Source: Phytophthora sp. 'mugwort' (lineage: Eukaryota > Oomycota > Peronosporomycetes > Peronosporales > Peronosporaceae). From it: 64,000 nt of DNA. The stretch covers positions 3,596,001-3,660,000 of the forward strand of contig JAUCEF010000017.1 of the NCBI GenBank assembly GCA_033558025.1. Direction: 5' to 3'. How positions within the stretch are numbered: the first letter of the stretch is position 1; the number at the start of each line of letters is the position of its first letter. Shown here in pieces: positions 42,450-54,399 of this stretch. The notes under the pieces were generated by a model. The model ran no database searches and was not told the DNA's origin. It worked only from the letters and a program-made list of their open reading frames with translations. Made by a program: the position numbers and the translations under genes.

Positions 42450-45400
42450 CGCCCCCCCCCTTGAAGTACGCTCTTCCGAGTACTCACCATCGCATATACC
42501 TGCAATTTGCAGCATTTCCTTGAGACGCTTTTTGTCGAGAGGCTTTGTGAACGTGTCAGCAGGGTTCACTTCACCCATCACTTTGTGAAACGATTACACC
42601 TTTCTCCATTTGTTCCCGCTCGTAATGCCAGCGTAGTTTAATATGTTGAGTGCGGTGGCTGTATGTTGGATTGGTTGCCATTACATGAGCTGCTTGGTTA
42701 TCGATTCCAATGCGCAGCTTTACTGTGTGGTGTGGCAGAATTTCGTTTAGTGTATTGCTTTCCGCTATATAGCTTTCATACTTGCCTCACACGCGGCCAC
42801 ATATTCAGCCTCTACGGTTGACAGCGCAATGATTGGCTGTCATCGTGACATCCACGCGATAACACCGCCAGCAAGTGTGAATATAAAATCCGTTGTGCTC
42901 TTGCGCTGATCGGGATCATTTGCCCAATCACTGTAGCAACACCTTTCCATCACTAACTCCTTCGTTGACTTCTCTTGTCTTAAATAAGTGATTCCGTAGT
43001 CGAGTGTGCCAGCTAGATACCTAAGCACTCGCTTCAAGGTACCCACATGTTTTGCAGATGGTTTTGCAACAAAGCGACTCAGCTGTCCCAAAGCGAAGAC
43101 CAGGTCTGGTACTCGTAGCTAAGTGCATTATCATCCCGATCGCTTCGCGATATAGGTAGCTGATGTCTAAAATTTCATCATCACTGCGTGGAGCGAGTCG
43201 CATATGTATCTCCATCGGGTTTCCAACAGCGTGCGTGTGCTCGTAGCCGAGCTTCGATACAATCTCTCTCGTATATTTTCCCTGACGGATAGTGATGTTC
43301 TCTGGTTTTTACTTCACTTCGACTCCCAAATATTGAGTTGGCAGTCCTTGATCTTTCAGGCGATATGATTTGTTTAGGTCCTCAAAACATCTGCATCTTG
43401 TGCTGCTCGTCGTTTGTTGCCATCAAAATGTCATCGACGTATACAAGCGCATATGCTATTTTCTCGCCTTCAAGATGATAATAAAAGCATGGCTCAGTGC
43501 TCGAGCGCTAGAAGCCCCGATCAATGAGCCATTGATTAAACTCCGAGTTCCATTCTAGTTCTGACTGTCGCAGCCCGTAGAGTGCCTTGAGTACGACGTA
43601 CATATTTCCATTTTCTTCGCAAGGATATCCATTAATGAAGAGCAGGTACTGACGAATAGCCAGCCAGGCTTTGAGGGCTGTCATCTCCTCCATTTCTGCT
43701 AACAGAAAATTCTTTCCATTTCGATCTCATCATTTCACGACGGTTTCGAGGGGTGCTGACTTGGCTGGCCTGGATAGTTTGCCATTTTTGTCAACAATAC
43801 GCGAGTTATTTATCGCGACGTTCATCACGTAGTCTTCCATATAACGAGGTTTCCGCCGTTCAAGGTACTTTATCAATCCATAGCGAGTCTTCTTCACCTT
43901 TGCTTTTCGGCAGCTATCTCAACTCGCTCTTCTTCCGATGGCGTCTCATCACGATGAGTACGCTTCCGTGTCTGCTGTTGTTGGAAAGGTGGAACGGTCG
44001 AACTGGCGTTGATTTTCTCCTCTGGATCACTCTCACGTTCCTTTATCGACAGCCTCGCACTGACTTCGGCACCCGTCGTCTCATCGCGGTCTTCATCCAA
44101 CCCAACGCTGCTCGACATATTCGTCTCGCTATCATCTCCTCCCGGGACAAAGACACTCGCAACAGTAAACCCTTTTCACTGATAACTTCTTCCTTTTCAT
44201 AACCTGAATATTGATCGCCAGCAGATGAACCGCACGTTCCAGTTTCAGACTCAGTCTCGTATGTCTCAGCTTTCAAAGTCGTCAGTTGTCATCATCCCAG
44301 TCACCGGCTTCGTCGGCTTCACGGTCTCCGATGTCTCTTTCAATTTTGTCAGCGCCATGATCCCTGTTGATATACTTTTTTTCTTAACATGCTCGACATA
44401 CTCACTATTACCACTTAATTGTTCTGCGCTGCCACTTGGCTGTTCTGCGCCGCTGGTTTCATCGCTCTCCTCGTTCAGATCGGTCTTGCCATAAACGATC
44501 TCGGTTCACCATACTGGCTCTCCTCGAGGCCAATCGACGGAAAGTCATTTGCCTCGTATGGTTCCAATGTACACATATTTGACGGAACGTCCTTTTCTTC
44601 GTATTCACTTGACTCCGCTGTAACCATATTTGACGGAATATCATTTGCGTCGTATTCGCTTGGCTCCATGGAAGCCATATTTACATTGTAGGTGTCATGG
44701 TCCGAATCATCTATAACTGTATCATCTTCTCCTTTTTGACTGAAATGCAACTCGGACAAGCCCTCTTCATCCACGTCTATAGCGTGTCGATCACGATACA
44801 CGATATCCTCCGTTACTTGCAGGTCAGCTACAAACTTTGCATCCCACTACATCTTCCGCATAGCCAACTACAAAACTAATCTTGGCGTTCACGTGGTGCT
44901 TTCGTTGTCCCCGGAGTCACTGGGACATAGACATACGCCAATGATCCCAACTTACGTATGTGGTGTCTGCCCGACTTGATCCCGAACATCATTTCGTAAG
45001 GAATCCCCTGCGTGCTTTTGTTTACACGCGATTCTTCACATACACTCCAATACGCAAAAGACTGCGCGGAAAGCCTGCCTGCTTCATTGTCGCCTTGGTC
45101 ATTCCCAATATGATTGGTGTGCCACCTCACACAAATTTAATTGTGAGCTCTTTGGCCCAACACGAATGTGCTCGATGCCCTGTGATTTGTACCAGGTTCC
45201 ATCGTGTGGTTCACAAATTCTCCACCTTTATCCGTTACGTCTCTTTGCACTTTGTATCCCATACCGCTCTGATTTCAACCAGCTTGTCTCTCGGCCCATA
45301 GGATATATTCCTTGAAATGTCTGTTAACCACCTCCTGGACTTACTTGGCAACAATGTATCGTGACAAAGCGAGAATATCCATCCATGATCACTAGAGTAA

Positions 45401-47166
45401 CCTTGTACCGAGTTCCGTTCGATTGACTCGGAATAAGCAAGTCTGCGTACACCACTTGATTTGGATTCTTTAGATGTCGATCAAGCTTCTTCCGATACTT
45501 CTTTCTCTTTTGCTTTCCAAGATGACATGCATCACAATTTATTTTGCTGGCGCTGAGTTAACTTCATGCCCCGTACCAACTCCCTATCCCATAGTTTTCA
45601 CATAGTGTGGGCAAGTATGGCATAGCCGCTCGTGCCAAAGTGTCAGTTAGTCAACACCATCCACCATCGTGTAGTTGAACACAGGCCGACTCTCAGGTAT
45701 CCCAGCGCCACCACCAGAAGGATGCGTAACTTGGAAACCCCAAGTCGCTTGCTGCGGCATTCCCACGGCCATAGGTTTTCCTTCAATCGATATGGTGAAA
45801 TTTCCTGTTGCTTTGTCGTGATTAAACTCGAATATTTGCTCATATGCAAAGCTCGGGGGAACAGACTAGACTCAGAGTCAGGTACGTAAAAACGTCATCT
45901 ACATACGTCACGACTTCGTTTCCGTCGATATTTGTGATCAGGGCCACCGATCCCACTCCGGCAATGCTAGAAGCAAGGGTTGGTGATACTCCACGTTTAG
46001 TCTGCATGTCCGTAGTATTTTTCGAGTCTGACACATAGTACGATTTCCAGTGATGTGAGAATTTGCGTGTGAAATACCACCAGTTATACTAGTACGTGTA
46101 GCCACTTGCCTTTCGACGGACCGAAATCCCTTCACCGCGAAAATTTCCTAGCTCTCCGTCACTAGACTCAGCAGCTTCTTCAACTGTCACCACGCGATTA
46201 GTTTTTAGCGCTTCCTCACTAGATGCACCAACTTCTTCAACTGTCACCACCCCCGCCACAACGCCTCCATCACATATGTTGTGATTGGTGGGCGTTGGAC
46301 CTGATGATGAGCAGTTCTTCTGTCGAAGCGTGCAGTTTATCCTAGGCTTTCTTTTCCGTTCATTTTCATCACGGCCGCCTTTCGTGTTCTTCCTCTCTGG
46401 AAAATTGATCTGAAAGTGATCTGTACTACCGGACACGAAACACGAACGAGATTTGCCTGGATCCTTTGGGTTCCCTTGATCTTTTCCGGCTCTGTAACCC
46501 CACTTGTTATTTCCTCCTCGCCAACCTCCTCTCTTCCCTGTATGCTCGCCTCTGAGTTCCTTTTGTCTGGCGGCAGCCGCGAGAATTAACTCACGAACTC
46601 TCTCAGATGTGTACACACTCAGGTCCGCGCCATAGCGAATGGAAAATTTTAAGATCTCAAACTCTTGTTGGTCTGGTAAACTCTCAAGCAGCATTCTAGC
46701 ATAGTGCTGTCCGCAATATTGTGCCTCGGATCCGCTAATTACGTTTAGGGTTTAGGGTTCTTGCAAAGGTTTGCATCCCCTCCCGGTGCGAGCTTTGCGT
46801 TCTCAAGCTCATTTTCCAATCGACGGATCGTGTAGGCCTCGATTTTTCCTCGTTTTGTTTCCAATCATACAGGTTACAAAGTTCTGCCCACATGTCCGAC
46901 CCGGTCTCCTTTTCGCGTATCTGCTGAATAACATCAAGCGCATCGATGTGCCAATCATACGCATGACTTCAATCTGCTTTTCTCGAACTCCTCCTTCTTA
47001 TCTGCACTTGCAGTCGCAGAATCGACTCGGTGACCTTACCCATGACGATCTCCTTCAGGTTGTTCTCTTTGAAAACATTCATCATAGCCCATTTATATGA
47101 TTGCCAGTCCTTGTCATTCCAGTTCTTCGGCTTTCCTCCCCCAATGAATTTCATCGGCTTCGACAT
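42339..47166 (-). pseudogene. Copia polyprotein relic
   Basis: Minus-strand pieces: gag start MSKPMKFIGGGKPKNWNDKD (47166), gag end with a worn zinc knuckle (SRSCFVSGSTDHFQIN, about 46440), integrase (QGIPYEMMFGIKSGRHHIRK, near 44990), an acidic linker (44800-43900), reverse transcriptase (VVLKALYGLRQSELEWN, 43600), RNase H (VLRYLAGTLDYGITYL, then DWANDPDQRKST, near 42920), and the pol end (EVNPADTFTKPLDKKRL, 42560). Each piece is in a different frame or broken by stops. The second knuckle Cys has become Ser. No product is expected. Confidence 0.85.
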
Positions 47167-47205
47167 GGTCGCTCACCCCAAAGAAAGTCCCGCAATTGGG
47201 CTCGT

Positions 47206-47401
47206 AGTTAGAACGTGCACCCGTTCCAAGCCACAGAGGGAAAAATTGAAGACTGATTTAATTTGGCTTAGCTGCTCACCACCAGAGCTACTACCATCAC
47301 TCACGGGCTAAAGCCCGTTCCCGTAAAACTACCTGATCTATCAGATTCGCAGCACTCTTCTCAACTACTGTTGAACTAGGTCTTGGATACGCATTCCAAC
47401 A
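47206..47401 (-). repeat. 5' LTR of decayed copia element
   Basis: Pair of the repeat at 42256-42449. The first gag codons lie 40 bases beyond it at 47166 on the minus strand. Confidence 0.85.
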
Positions 47402-47405
47402 GATA

Positions 47406-49559
47406 GTTCCCACGATGATTGAAATTTTCATAAAATCTTTGTTTTTTGCCAAAGACAACGCACATACGCGTTAGTTACTTTGGTCGCGATACACGTTTTT
47501 ACACTTGCTAGCGGCAATCGACTTCAGACTTCGCTCAGCTACTTCTAGTGTACTGCACTCAATAACTGCCTACCGTTAGATCGACTAGAATGAACATCAC
47601 AAGAGACTTGATAGATCTTCAGCCGCCATCGGATAAAGAGGTCGCTAGAAGAACTGACATAGGAAGTCGATAGTATCAGTCTCCCTCTTAAATATGAGAA
47701 ATATATTAACTTGAAATTAAAATCTTGTTATAAGACAACAAATATGATCTCGGATGCTCGCCCTTAAACAAATTAGTTAAGTGGGCATGACGCGTCGCCT
47801 TGAGTTCGTGTCATGGGCAAAATTGTCTGCCAATTCCGGTAATATAGCTATTTCGTATCCTTTCTTGGCAAATGTTGTGCCTAAGCAACTGCTACTGTAA
47901 GTGATATCCTTAGAGATTTCATCTGGTATTCTTAGCTGCCACAGTGGCTTAGCAAAAAAAATATACAGAGAAATTATAAAGAAACTGGTTTTTATCGTAC
48001 CTATTTTTTTTAATGTAAAATAATTACATCCTTCTTGAACAGAATCGTAGATAGTTCGCGTCACGATAATATCTCTTTCCAGAAGTCATGGGGGGCTACC
48101 GATGTTAGCATTAATGGGCTTATGCAATGACCATCAGGTCAGTCCGATAAGATTATGAGGAGAGGAATGTATTTCTTGCTTGCGTGGCGTTCTTTTAAAT
48201 TCGAAGTGAGGGGAGAGAGCGGCCAACAACCGCAGAGATACCGGCATAGACCGGTATACCCGAACTACAACTTGAAGTGGAAAACAAATTCCCTGACTTC
48301 ATTATGGAATACAGCAAATTGAGATACACTACAGATAGGGATAAAAGTGGCGTTCCGGAGTTTCTTTAGCAAAGTCAATGAAATCTACCTCTCTTTTCTA
48401 GTTTGTAACAAAAAATGCATGAATACCACTATCGGGAGCTGTTTGACTATGGGAATGTTTCCGTTTGCCACAGTACTGCCGAAGATCCCCAGCGACGTAT
48501 GCTGTTTGCGGCCTGTTTGCGTCTTAAATCCTCTCTGAACGTTCGCGGCATCACTCGAAGCCCCTTTACAGCTCTTGAAGACACCCTAATCGCATGCACT
48601 TACAAATAGGTGAAGCCATCCTGCAGGTTTCCGTGGTAATATCTTCGGCGTCCGGTCGATGGCAGCCACAGCTTCCTCAATTCCATCGTTGGCATCGTCA
48701 CATTCTTGCTCGTGCGATGCGCCGCCTTCCTCGAACGCAACACGACCGAAGTGCTCGTCCGCCGGGTCGTCCGTTAGTATGGTGTTGTCTGACGAACAGG
48801 TGGTGATCACTGCGGGCTTTTGATTATTGGGATAATAGAATCTTGGGGTACCCTCCCACCCAGGCATAAAATAGTTTTTTTTTGAGAAACTGTGAATTGA
48901 GGCAAGAAATGGAGCATGCGAGTAGACTACTTGTCGCCTAGTCGGTGAGTACACTGTAGCTGGCGACGTACCGAGCGACGAGTTAAGCAAGCAAAAGGGA
49001 ACTAGCAACAACAACAACAACAACAACAGTAGAAGCTTAACAAGGCGTACCCTCGACGCCGTTGGTTTGTGCGCGTGAGTCGCTCTCGAGGAAACACACG
49101 ACGTTGCCCACGCGTATTCTGGTAGTCCCAAATACATAATTCGTACTGCGGCTCGAAGTCGTGCATAATCTGTGGCACGAAAGAAAGCATTGTCGAAACC
49201 GCTCACATCTCTATTGTTGCCTGGTTATAAATATTGTAAACGATGAAAGCAAGCTCTCTATTGTTGGCAGGCTATAATTCTATTAAGCGAATCTGACCAT
49301 CCGTTATTTACGTGGTTGTTCGGAAACAGCTTTTCAGTGAGTTACGACTGCCGCTTGCAGTATGGGCACAGGGCAACTTTTTTAAAGAATTTTCATAATA
49401 GTGCAGCAAAGCAAGGCTTGAATGAATATCTCCTATAGAATGTTCCAGATAGTACCGACAAGCAAACTATCGGTTTGTTTTGCCTATTACATGGGTATAT
49501 GGAGCACGTAGCGTGACGCACTAAAGAATCTCTAAGCGACCCAGTCGGTCGTATGTATT
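47406..49559. other. Gene-poor region with a poly-Leu open frame
   Basis: The only long frame is minus strand 49206-48586 (206 codons). It has a run of eleven leucines produced by a CAA/TTG microsatellite, which makes a false membrane segment, and then Asp/Glu-rich sequence (HEQECDDANDGIEEAVAAID). I recognise no domain. Its start, exons and status are unknown, and it may be chance. Nothing else stands out. Confidence 0.35.
49003..49029 (+). repeat. (CAA)n microsatellite
   Basis: About eight perfect AAC/CAA units; on the minus strand they encode the leucine run of the open frame 49206-48586. Confidence 0.9.
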
Positions 49560-51460
49560 GCGAGAATGCCCAACATTAAGCCTAAACTTAATAATACTCG
49601 TAATCGTTATCGTGGTTGTTGGCTTCACCCTCGTTGCTAGCCTCCGCCAAGTCTTCCACAAGCTCGTAAAACGCGACGTCTTAGCTGTCAAAACATTTCG
49701 CGGTGAAAGGAAGGAAGCCAAGCTTCTCAACGGACGCGTTGCGTAGGCGGTTGCGAGCCTGAGACTAAAAGACGAACTCGCTGAAAAGTTCTCTCAGCGG
49801 CAGCGCTCGAGCAGCTGGTATGGAAGACGGTCAGAGCAAAAACATATTTCGCAGCAGCGAAAACTGGAGATACCTCGCCAGTACTCTAGTAACGAAAGCC
49901 GTCCGTCTTCAATAAGCTTGGCGTCACGTGATTTCTACCCTGCTCCTGCCGAGAACTTCACCAGTTCGACTGCGGTAGCGTCTTCGTTATCGGGGCCATG
50001 CCATGCCGTGGTGAAGTTGTCGACCTGAAGGCGCGTGTCGTCGTCCATGTCGCGTCTAAGATAGCGCGGATCAAGCAGATACGCCAAGCCTACGCGTCCC
50101 CGTAGATACAGCTGAAGTGGCTGGCAACAATCCTGGAGAACTTACCCAACCCCGCAATCGGCACCACCATCTCGTTGTAGAGCTATGGCAGTTCCAGGAA
50201 TACATGGTAGACTCAGAAGGAGGTTTGGAATTCTTCTCGATAGCCTTCCGAAAACGGAGAGAACACTCAGCAACCTGATGGTATCGTCAAGCTGCTGACG
50301 CAGTCCCGCGCAACCACTGTGTCGTGCACAAGACGTTGCTTGGACTTTTGCTCCTTGGCACCAGACCGCATGAAGTCCCGAAAGTTCACAAAGGCATGAA
50401 GGATCTCCAGGAGGCCAAAAAGGCTCGTGAAGCACCGCCTCATAGTGCCCAGCGAGTATCACGGGGGAGAATGAGGGCCTCCTTGTCCTCTATCTTCTGT
50501 AGCCGCGGCAGCTCGTACCACAGCTGCTGGATCTTCTTCAAAAAGCGAACCAGCTGGCTATAGGCCTGCTTAGCGTGTGCAGCCAGGCAAGTCGGCAACG
50601 AGATCTTTCACACAAGATGCAGCGTGTAAGCGATACATCCATGGAAGAACATCAACGGGTGTTCCTTTTGAAGAGTCTCACAGACGAGCTGGTTGGTTGA
50701 GGTGCTGTCCGTCACGACAGCAACGAAACCGATGAAGGGATACTTGGTCAGAATGCGCCGAATTCCGCCGCGAGGTATAACTTTTTGTGAGAAGTAGAGA
50801 CCGTGTACACGGACTCTAGAAAGACGGCGATATCCCCATCCAATGCCACGTAGTACACGACTGACTTCCCGTTGACGTTCATCCAAGCGTCGGTAACTAG
50901 TGTGCATTGCTTGCCTCGGAGCTTGAGCATAGCTCCGGAGAGGGTCTCCTCATAGCAGCCGTCCAGAAATGTCGCCTCCGTTGCTTTCGAGATGGCACCG
51001 CAGACGTTGGCGTCAGTTCTCCAATCGCAGCTGCGAGACTAAGGTGAGCAGCCTTGTGGAACGCCATCTCGGTGCTCTAGAACCACAATGCGAATCGGCG
51101 CTGGAAATAGGCCACATTGCCCAGCGAAATCGCTGGACAAAACCAGGTGGTAATCGCTGGAATGTAAGTGCTCTTGACGCACTTTTTAGAGAAGCGACAG
51201 CGAACAAGCACCACATGGCTTTTCCTCAACATGTGGATTAGCTTCTTTTGCACTTCTTCCACGAAACCATACCGTCGGCGACGAGAGAACTTCCTTCTAG
51301 ACTGGTTCTTGGAGACGTCCTCCTAAACGAACGGGCTCTGTCGACCATGCCGCACTGCGAACACAGGCAACGAGGCAGCAGGTGATGATTCAGCCGGCGT
51401 TGAGTCAAGCATGGAGGGCTGGCATTGAAGTTTGACGGGCTTGAAGGGGCCATCGTGGAA
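49560..51460 (-). pseudogene. hAT-family (DUF659-like) transposase relic
   Basis: Minus-strand pieces in order: a start with possible zinc-ligand Cys (CLCSQCGMVDRA, 51360), then CTLVTDAWMNVNGKSVVYYV (50900), YPFIGFVAVVTDSTSTNQLV and FFHGCIAYTLHLV (50720-50610), the catalytic-core regions of hAT/DUF659 transposases. A long helical part follows (50560-50150). The dimerisation region is split by a shift and a stop: AAAERTF, then ARNRLRNASVEKLGFLPF (49800-49700), and an acidic end (AFYELVEDLAEASNEGEAN). It is distinct from the hAT pseudogene at 29.6-32.2 kb. I found no terminal repeats or target duplication. Confidence 0.7.
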
Positions 51461-51713
51461 GAAAGCGGTTGGAGCTTGATGGTGAAAGAAGATACAAAAG
51501 CAGAAGTGAGAACCTCGTAGCCACTCACGAAGCCAAGATAGCTAGCTAGCTATAAACTCGTGGTCGTGTTCATGAGAACCAGTCATTGGTTTTTAGGCAT
51601 AATGGAATACCTACCCTTTTTACCAACCCGCCCTTAAGAAAGTAATTACCCATCCGCGCCGTCACTGGAATGTTGATTTTTGCCAACACCGCAAATGTCA
51701 GCAGCTCGTCTAC
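51461..51713. other. Flank of Gypsy element, nothing recognised
   Basis: No feature seen apart from the tandem GCTA words at 51540-51553. Confidence 0.4.
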
Positions 51714-52111
51714 TGTAAAGGGGTTACATGAAGAATGCCAAGTCACTCTTCAGAGCAGGTGTACCCAAGTGCACTAAGTGATGTAACTAAGCATCACTAT
51801 GACGTCGACGGTAATGACGTCATGGATAGTACTACAGATATGGTACAAAGACCTCAGAGGCACTCAATAGGATAACATCTAGGGAACTTTATAGGTGCCT
51901 AATAGTTAGTATGTAGCCGTATTAAAAGGGGTCACCTATATATATAGATGACCCCTTTTAATGCTATATCTATATATATTCAGTCTTAATTCTACCTAAT
52001 TTTGGTAACAGTCCCACAGGCCAGGGACTAGCGAACTGCCGTTCACTGAGAGTTTGTATTCTCTCCGGAATTCTCACTTCTTGTGCGCAAGGTGTTGTGT
52101 GTCCCGTCACA
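51714..52111 (+). repeat. Gypsy 5' LTR
   Basis: 398 bp, clearly diverged from the 361-bp right LTR; carries an extra stretch with a 12-bp hairpin (51924-51961). TTGGTACCACTTG just downstream is in primer-binding-site position. Confidence 0.88.
51924..51961. repeat. Hairpin present only in 5' LTR
   Basis: TAAAAGGGGTCA (51924-51935) faces TGACCCCTTTTA (51950-51961) around a TA-rich 14-base loop. The corresponding place in the 3' LTR (near 62320) lacks the second arm. Confidence 0.75.
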
Positions 52112-52199
52112 CTTGGTACCACTTGTAGTCAATCCACGCATTCTCGGGTTACTACCTGAAACCTCTGGGTCCTAGCAACAGGGACCGGAATGACTTTTC

Positions 52200-53187
52200 T
52201 CATCTAAACGACTCACAGTTCGAGTCCGTTCTTAAGATGACTGGCATCTTTGATATGGATGCCTTGCGCAGCTTGGCGTCGTCAACGCATCTGGGAAGGT
52301 CGAACGCGTGACCGCGTTCGATATGTATGAACGAGGGCTCAACGAACATGTTCGGAGCAACCTGCAAGTTCCTGCCGCAGAGCCGAAACCGGTTTACCCT
52401 AAGCCGGTAAGGGAAGGTGAAAACTTTCACTTCTGGGTGCGAGAAGTAGAGCTCGCAATGGATGTGGCTCTCATCTCTTCTCCGAGCGGATTTCGCCCTC
52501 TCCAGCTTTAGCGAGCGTGCTAAGAGTTGGGCGTATACGGCGGGAAGCGACAACGCCTAGATGCTTCGCATCCTGGTCTCAGCTGTGTGAACAGCTTAGA
52601 GCCGCATTCCTCCCGGCGAGCTATGAGTACAGCCAGTGGTCACGCTTCCTGTCATGTAAACAGGGAAGACGTGAGCTGCACGAGTACATCCAGGAGATGC
52701 GGGAGCTCACCGCATCCCTCTTGGGAAACTTACTCCATGAACACATCAAGGTGATGGTGTTCATGGACGACCTAAGCGTAGGACCAGCCCGCACCCAGCT
52801 ATTTCGGGTGCAGGCCAATACTCTGGAAGAGGCGATCCAGGTCGCCCTCCAAGAGGAGTCCAGTCACCGCCAGGCACGCACGCCGGCGGCAATGTGGCCA
52901 GGGAAGCGACACCAAGTCGTGGGGCCCCGAGCGGGCCAGTTCCCATGGAACTTGGGCTCGCTGAGCAGCTTGATATTCGCTGCTATAGATGTGGTGAACT
53001 AGGGCACATGGCACGTGCCTCTCTTGCGGGGGGACAACGAAAGCGTTTCCCTCCCAAGGCTATCGCGCTCAAGGGTCGCTGGCCACGGGCAGGGGAACGC
53101 AGGACACCAGTAGGGGCGGGGCGCCCTACTGAGGAAGATCTAACTCTCATGAGCGGTGCGCGAGTGGCGCGCACCATGGAGACGTAG
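52200..53187 (+). pseudogene. Gypsy gag, frameshifted
   Basis: Pieces in order: YERGLNEHVRSNLQVPAAEP and NFHFWVREVELAMDVAL (52320-52480), QLCEQLRAAFLPASYEYSQW and HEYIQEMRELTASLLG (52580-52740), FRVQANTLEEAIQVALQEE, and a zinc knuckle CYRCGELGHMARAS (52980 on) whose last Cys has become Ser. This is the capsid/nucleocapsid protein of an LTR retrotransposon. At least three frame changes (near 52490, 52560 and 52890) break it. Confidence 0.8.
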
Positions 53188-53239
53188 CCCCTGAGAGTCC
53201 TTACACTCTCGAATCGAAGAATGGCAGCGTTAGGCCGCT

Positions 53240-54370
53240 AGTAGTACACGTAAATATACGAGGATATACCCATCCCTTCCGAACTTGATAGACTCCCGGG
53301 GTGTCGAAAAACTTCGCACGCCGCCAGACTGTTGCGGAGAAAGCAACAAATTGGCCGATGCTTACGAGAAATAAATGACAACGGGATAGTGTCAGTACAA
53401 GGGCGATTACCGTTCCCAAGATCCAAGTGGATCTAGCTGTGAAGGTCGAGGCTTCGACAGCATGGAGCAGTTTACTGTCCTAGACATGGGCAAGTATGAC
53501 TTGATCCTGGGCATGCCCTGGCTCGAGAAACATGAGCCATGGGTCGATTGGCGAAAGAAAGCCATCGGGGCCAGCCGGCCCGCAGTTACTGGCAGAGCAT
53601 TAGTGAGTCATGTTCCCACCTCTGCCAGGAACTGGGGAGTCCGAAAGGGGCGCCGGGATGCAAGAACATCCAGTGAATGTTTGGGAGCCGCCATACGTAT
53701 TGAGCGGCTCCCTAGAAGCGGTGGCAGCAGAAGCTGCACCTGGTCGAGTGCGACAGTCCTTACAGAATAGCCCTCGACCCCGCCTGAATCTAGACCGGCG
53801 GATGAGGCTTCAAGAGTGGAGGTGCCACGAGGCACCGACCAGGTGAGTAACCTAGGTCCACACCAGGTAACTCAGACAGAAACTGGCGAGGAAGGCGCAG
53901 AATGCGCTTCCTGTGTGGGTAACCTTGTTCCACACCAGGTCGCTCAGACCATAACTGAAGAAGAAGTGGCGGAATGCACTTCTTGTGTGGGTAACCATGT
54001 TCCACATGAAGCCCTAGAGGCTTTGGACGTCGTCAATGAGACGTTCACAGACGTGGGTAACGAAGTACGACGTCACGGTCGCCGTCGACGATATATTCGA
54101 CAACGCAAGTCGAGTCTGAAGTCATTTCAAACTGGAGTCGCTTCAAGCGACTCGGAACCCAGGGCCAGGGTTCTTCTGACGCAGCCAGTCGAAGGATGCT
54201 ATCACATCCTCGACGGCGGGATCGGCCATCGGGTCAAGGCAGGCGGCATCCAGCTAGAGCCGCTGCCAGAGGTGTCAGAGCTCCTGCACCTCGAAGAGTT
54301 GACGCCGACAGATTTCCTGGCCGACCTGAAGGCAGGAGAAATCGCGGAGGTGGTACTCTTGAAGCAGTAG
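53240..54370 (+). pseudogene. Gypsy protease end and repeat-bearing linker
   Basis: The aspartic protease front part is too worn to read. Its end is clear: MEQFTVLDMGKYDLILGMPW, then LEKHEPWVDW (53462-53550). The linker (53816-54370) has two tandem units of about 20 residues (QTETGEEGAECASCVGNLVP and QTITEEEVAECTSCVGNHVP), an Arg-rich patch (RRHGRRRRYIRQRK), and then PEVSELLHLEELTPTDFLAD, leading to the reverse transcriptase. Confidence 0.65.
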
Positions 54371-54399
54371 TCCACTCCAGGTGAATTGAATTCCTCCTC

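Larger units (their letters stand above)
42256..47401 (-). mobile_element. Decayed Ty1/copia element, second family
   Basis: LTR-like repeats 42256-42449 and 47206-47401 (about 195 bp) differ by roughly a dozen bases plus a small length change; they begin (T)GTTAGAACG and end ATTCCAACA. GATA borders both outer ends (42252-42255 and 47402-47405), the likely remains of the target duplication. Minus-strand relics of gag, integrase, reverse transcriptase and RNase H lie in copia order. This family is unrelated in LTR and gag sequence to the intact element at 33.8-38.5 kb. Confidence 0.85.

Noticed and set aside
46745..46760. TTTAGGGTTTAGGG, similar to the telomere repeat of oomycetes and plants
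   Set aside because: Only two units inside a decayed copia element; far too short for a telomere or a convincing interstitial array.
48586..49206. 206-codon minus-strand frame with an apparent membrane segment
   Set aside because: The leucine run comes from a CAA microsatellite and no other part has a recognisable domain, so I did not call it a gene.
49300..51690. CAGGG-type ends for the hAT relic at 49.6-51.5 kb
   Set aside because: A CAGGGCAAC word near 49367 has no matching inverse on the other side and no 8-bp duplication, so no element limits were assigned.
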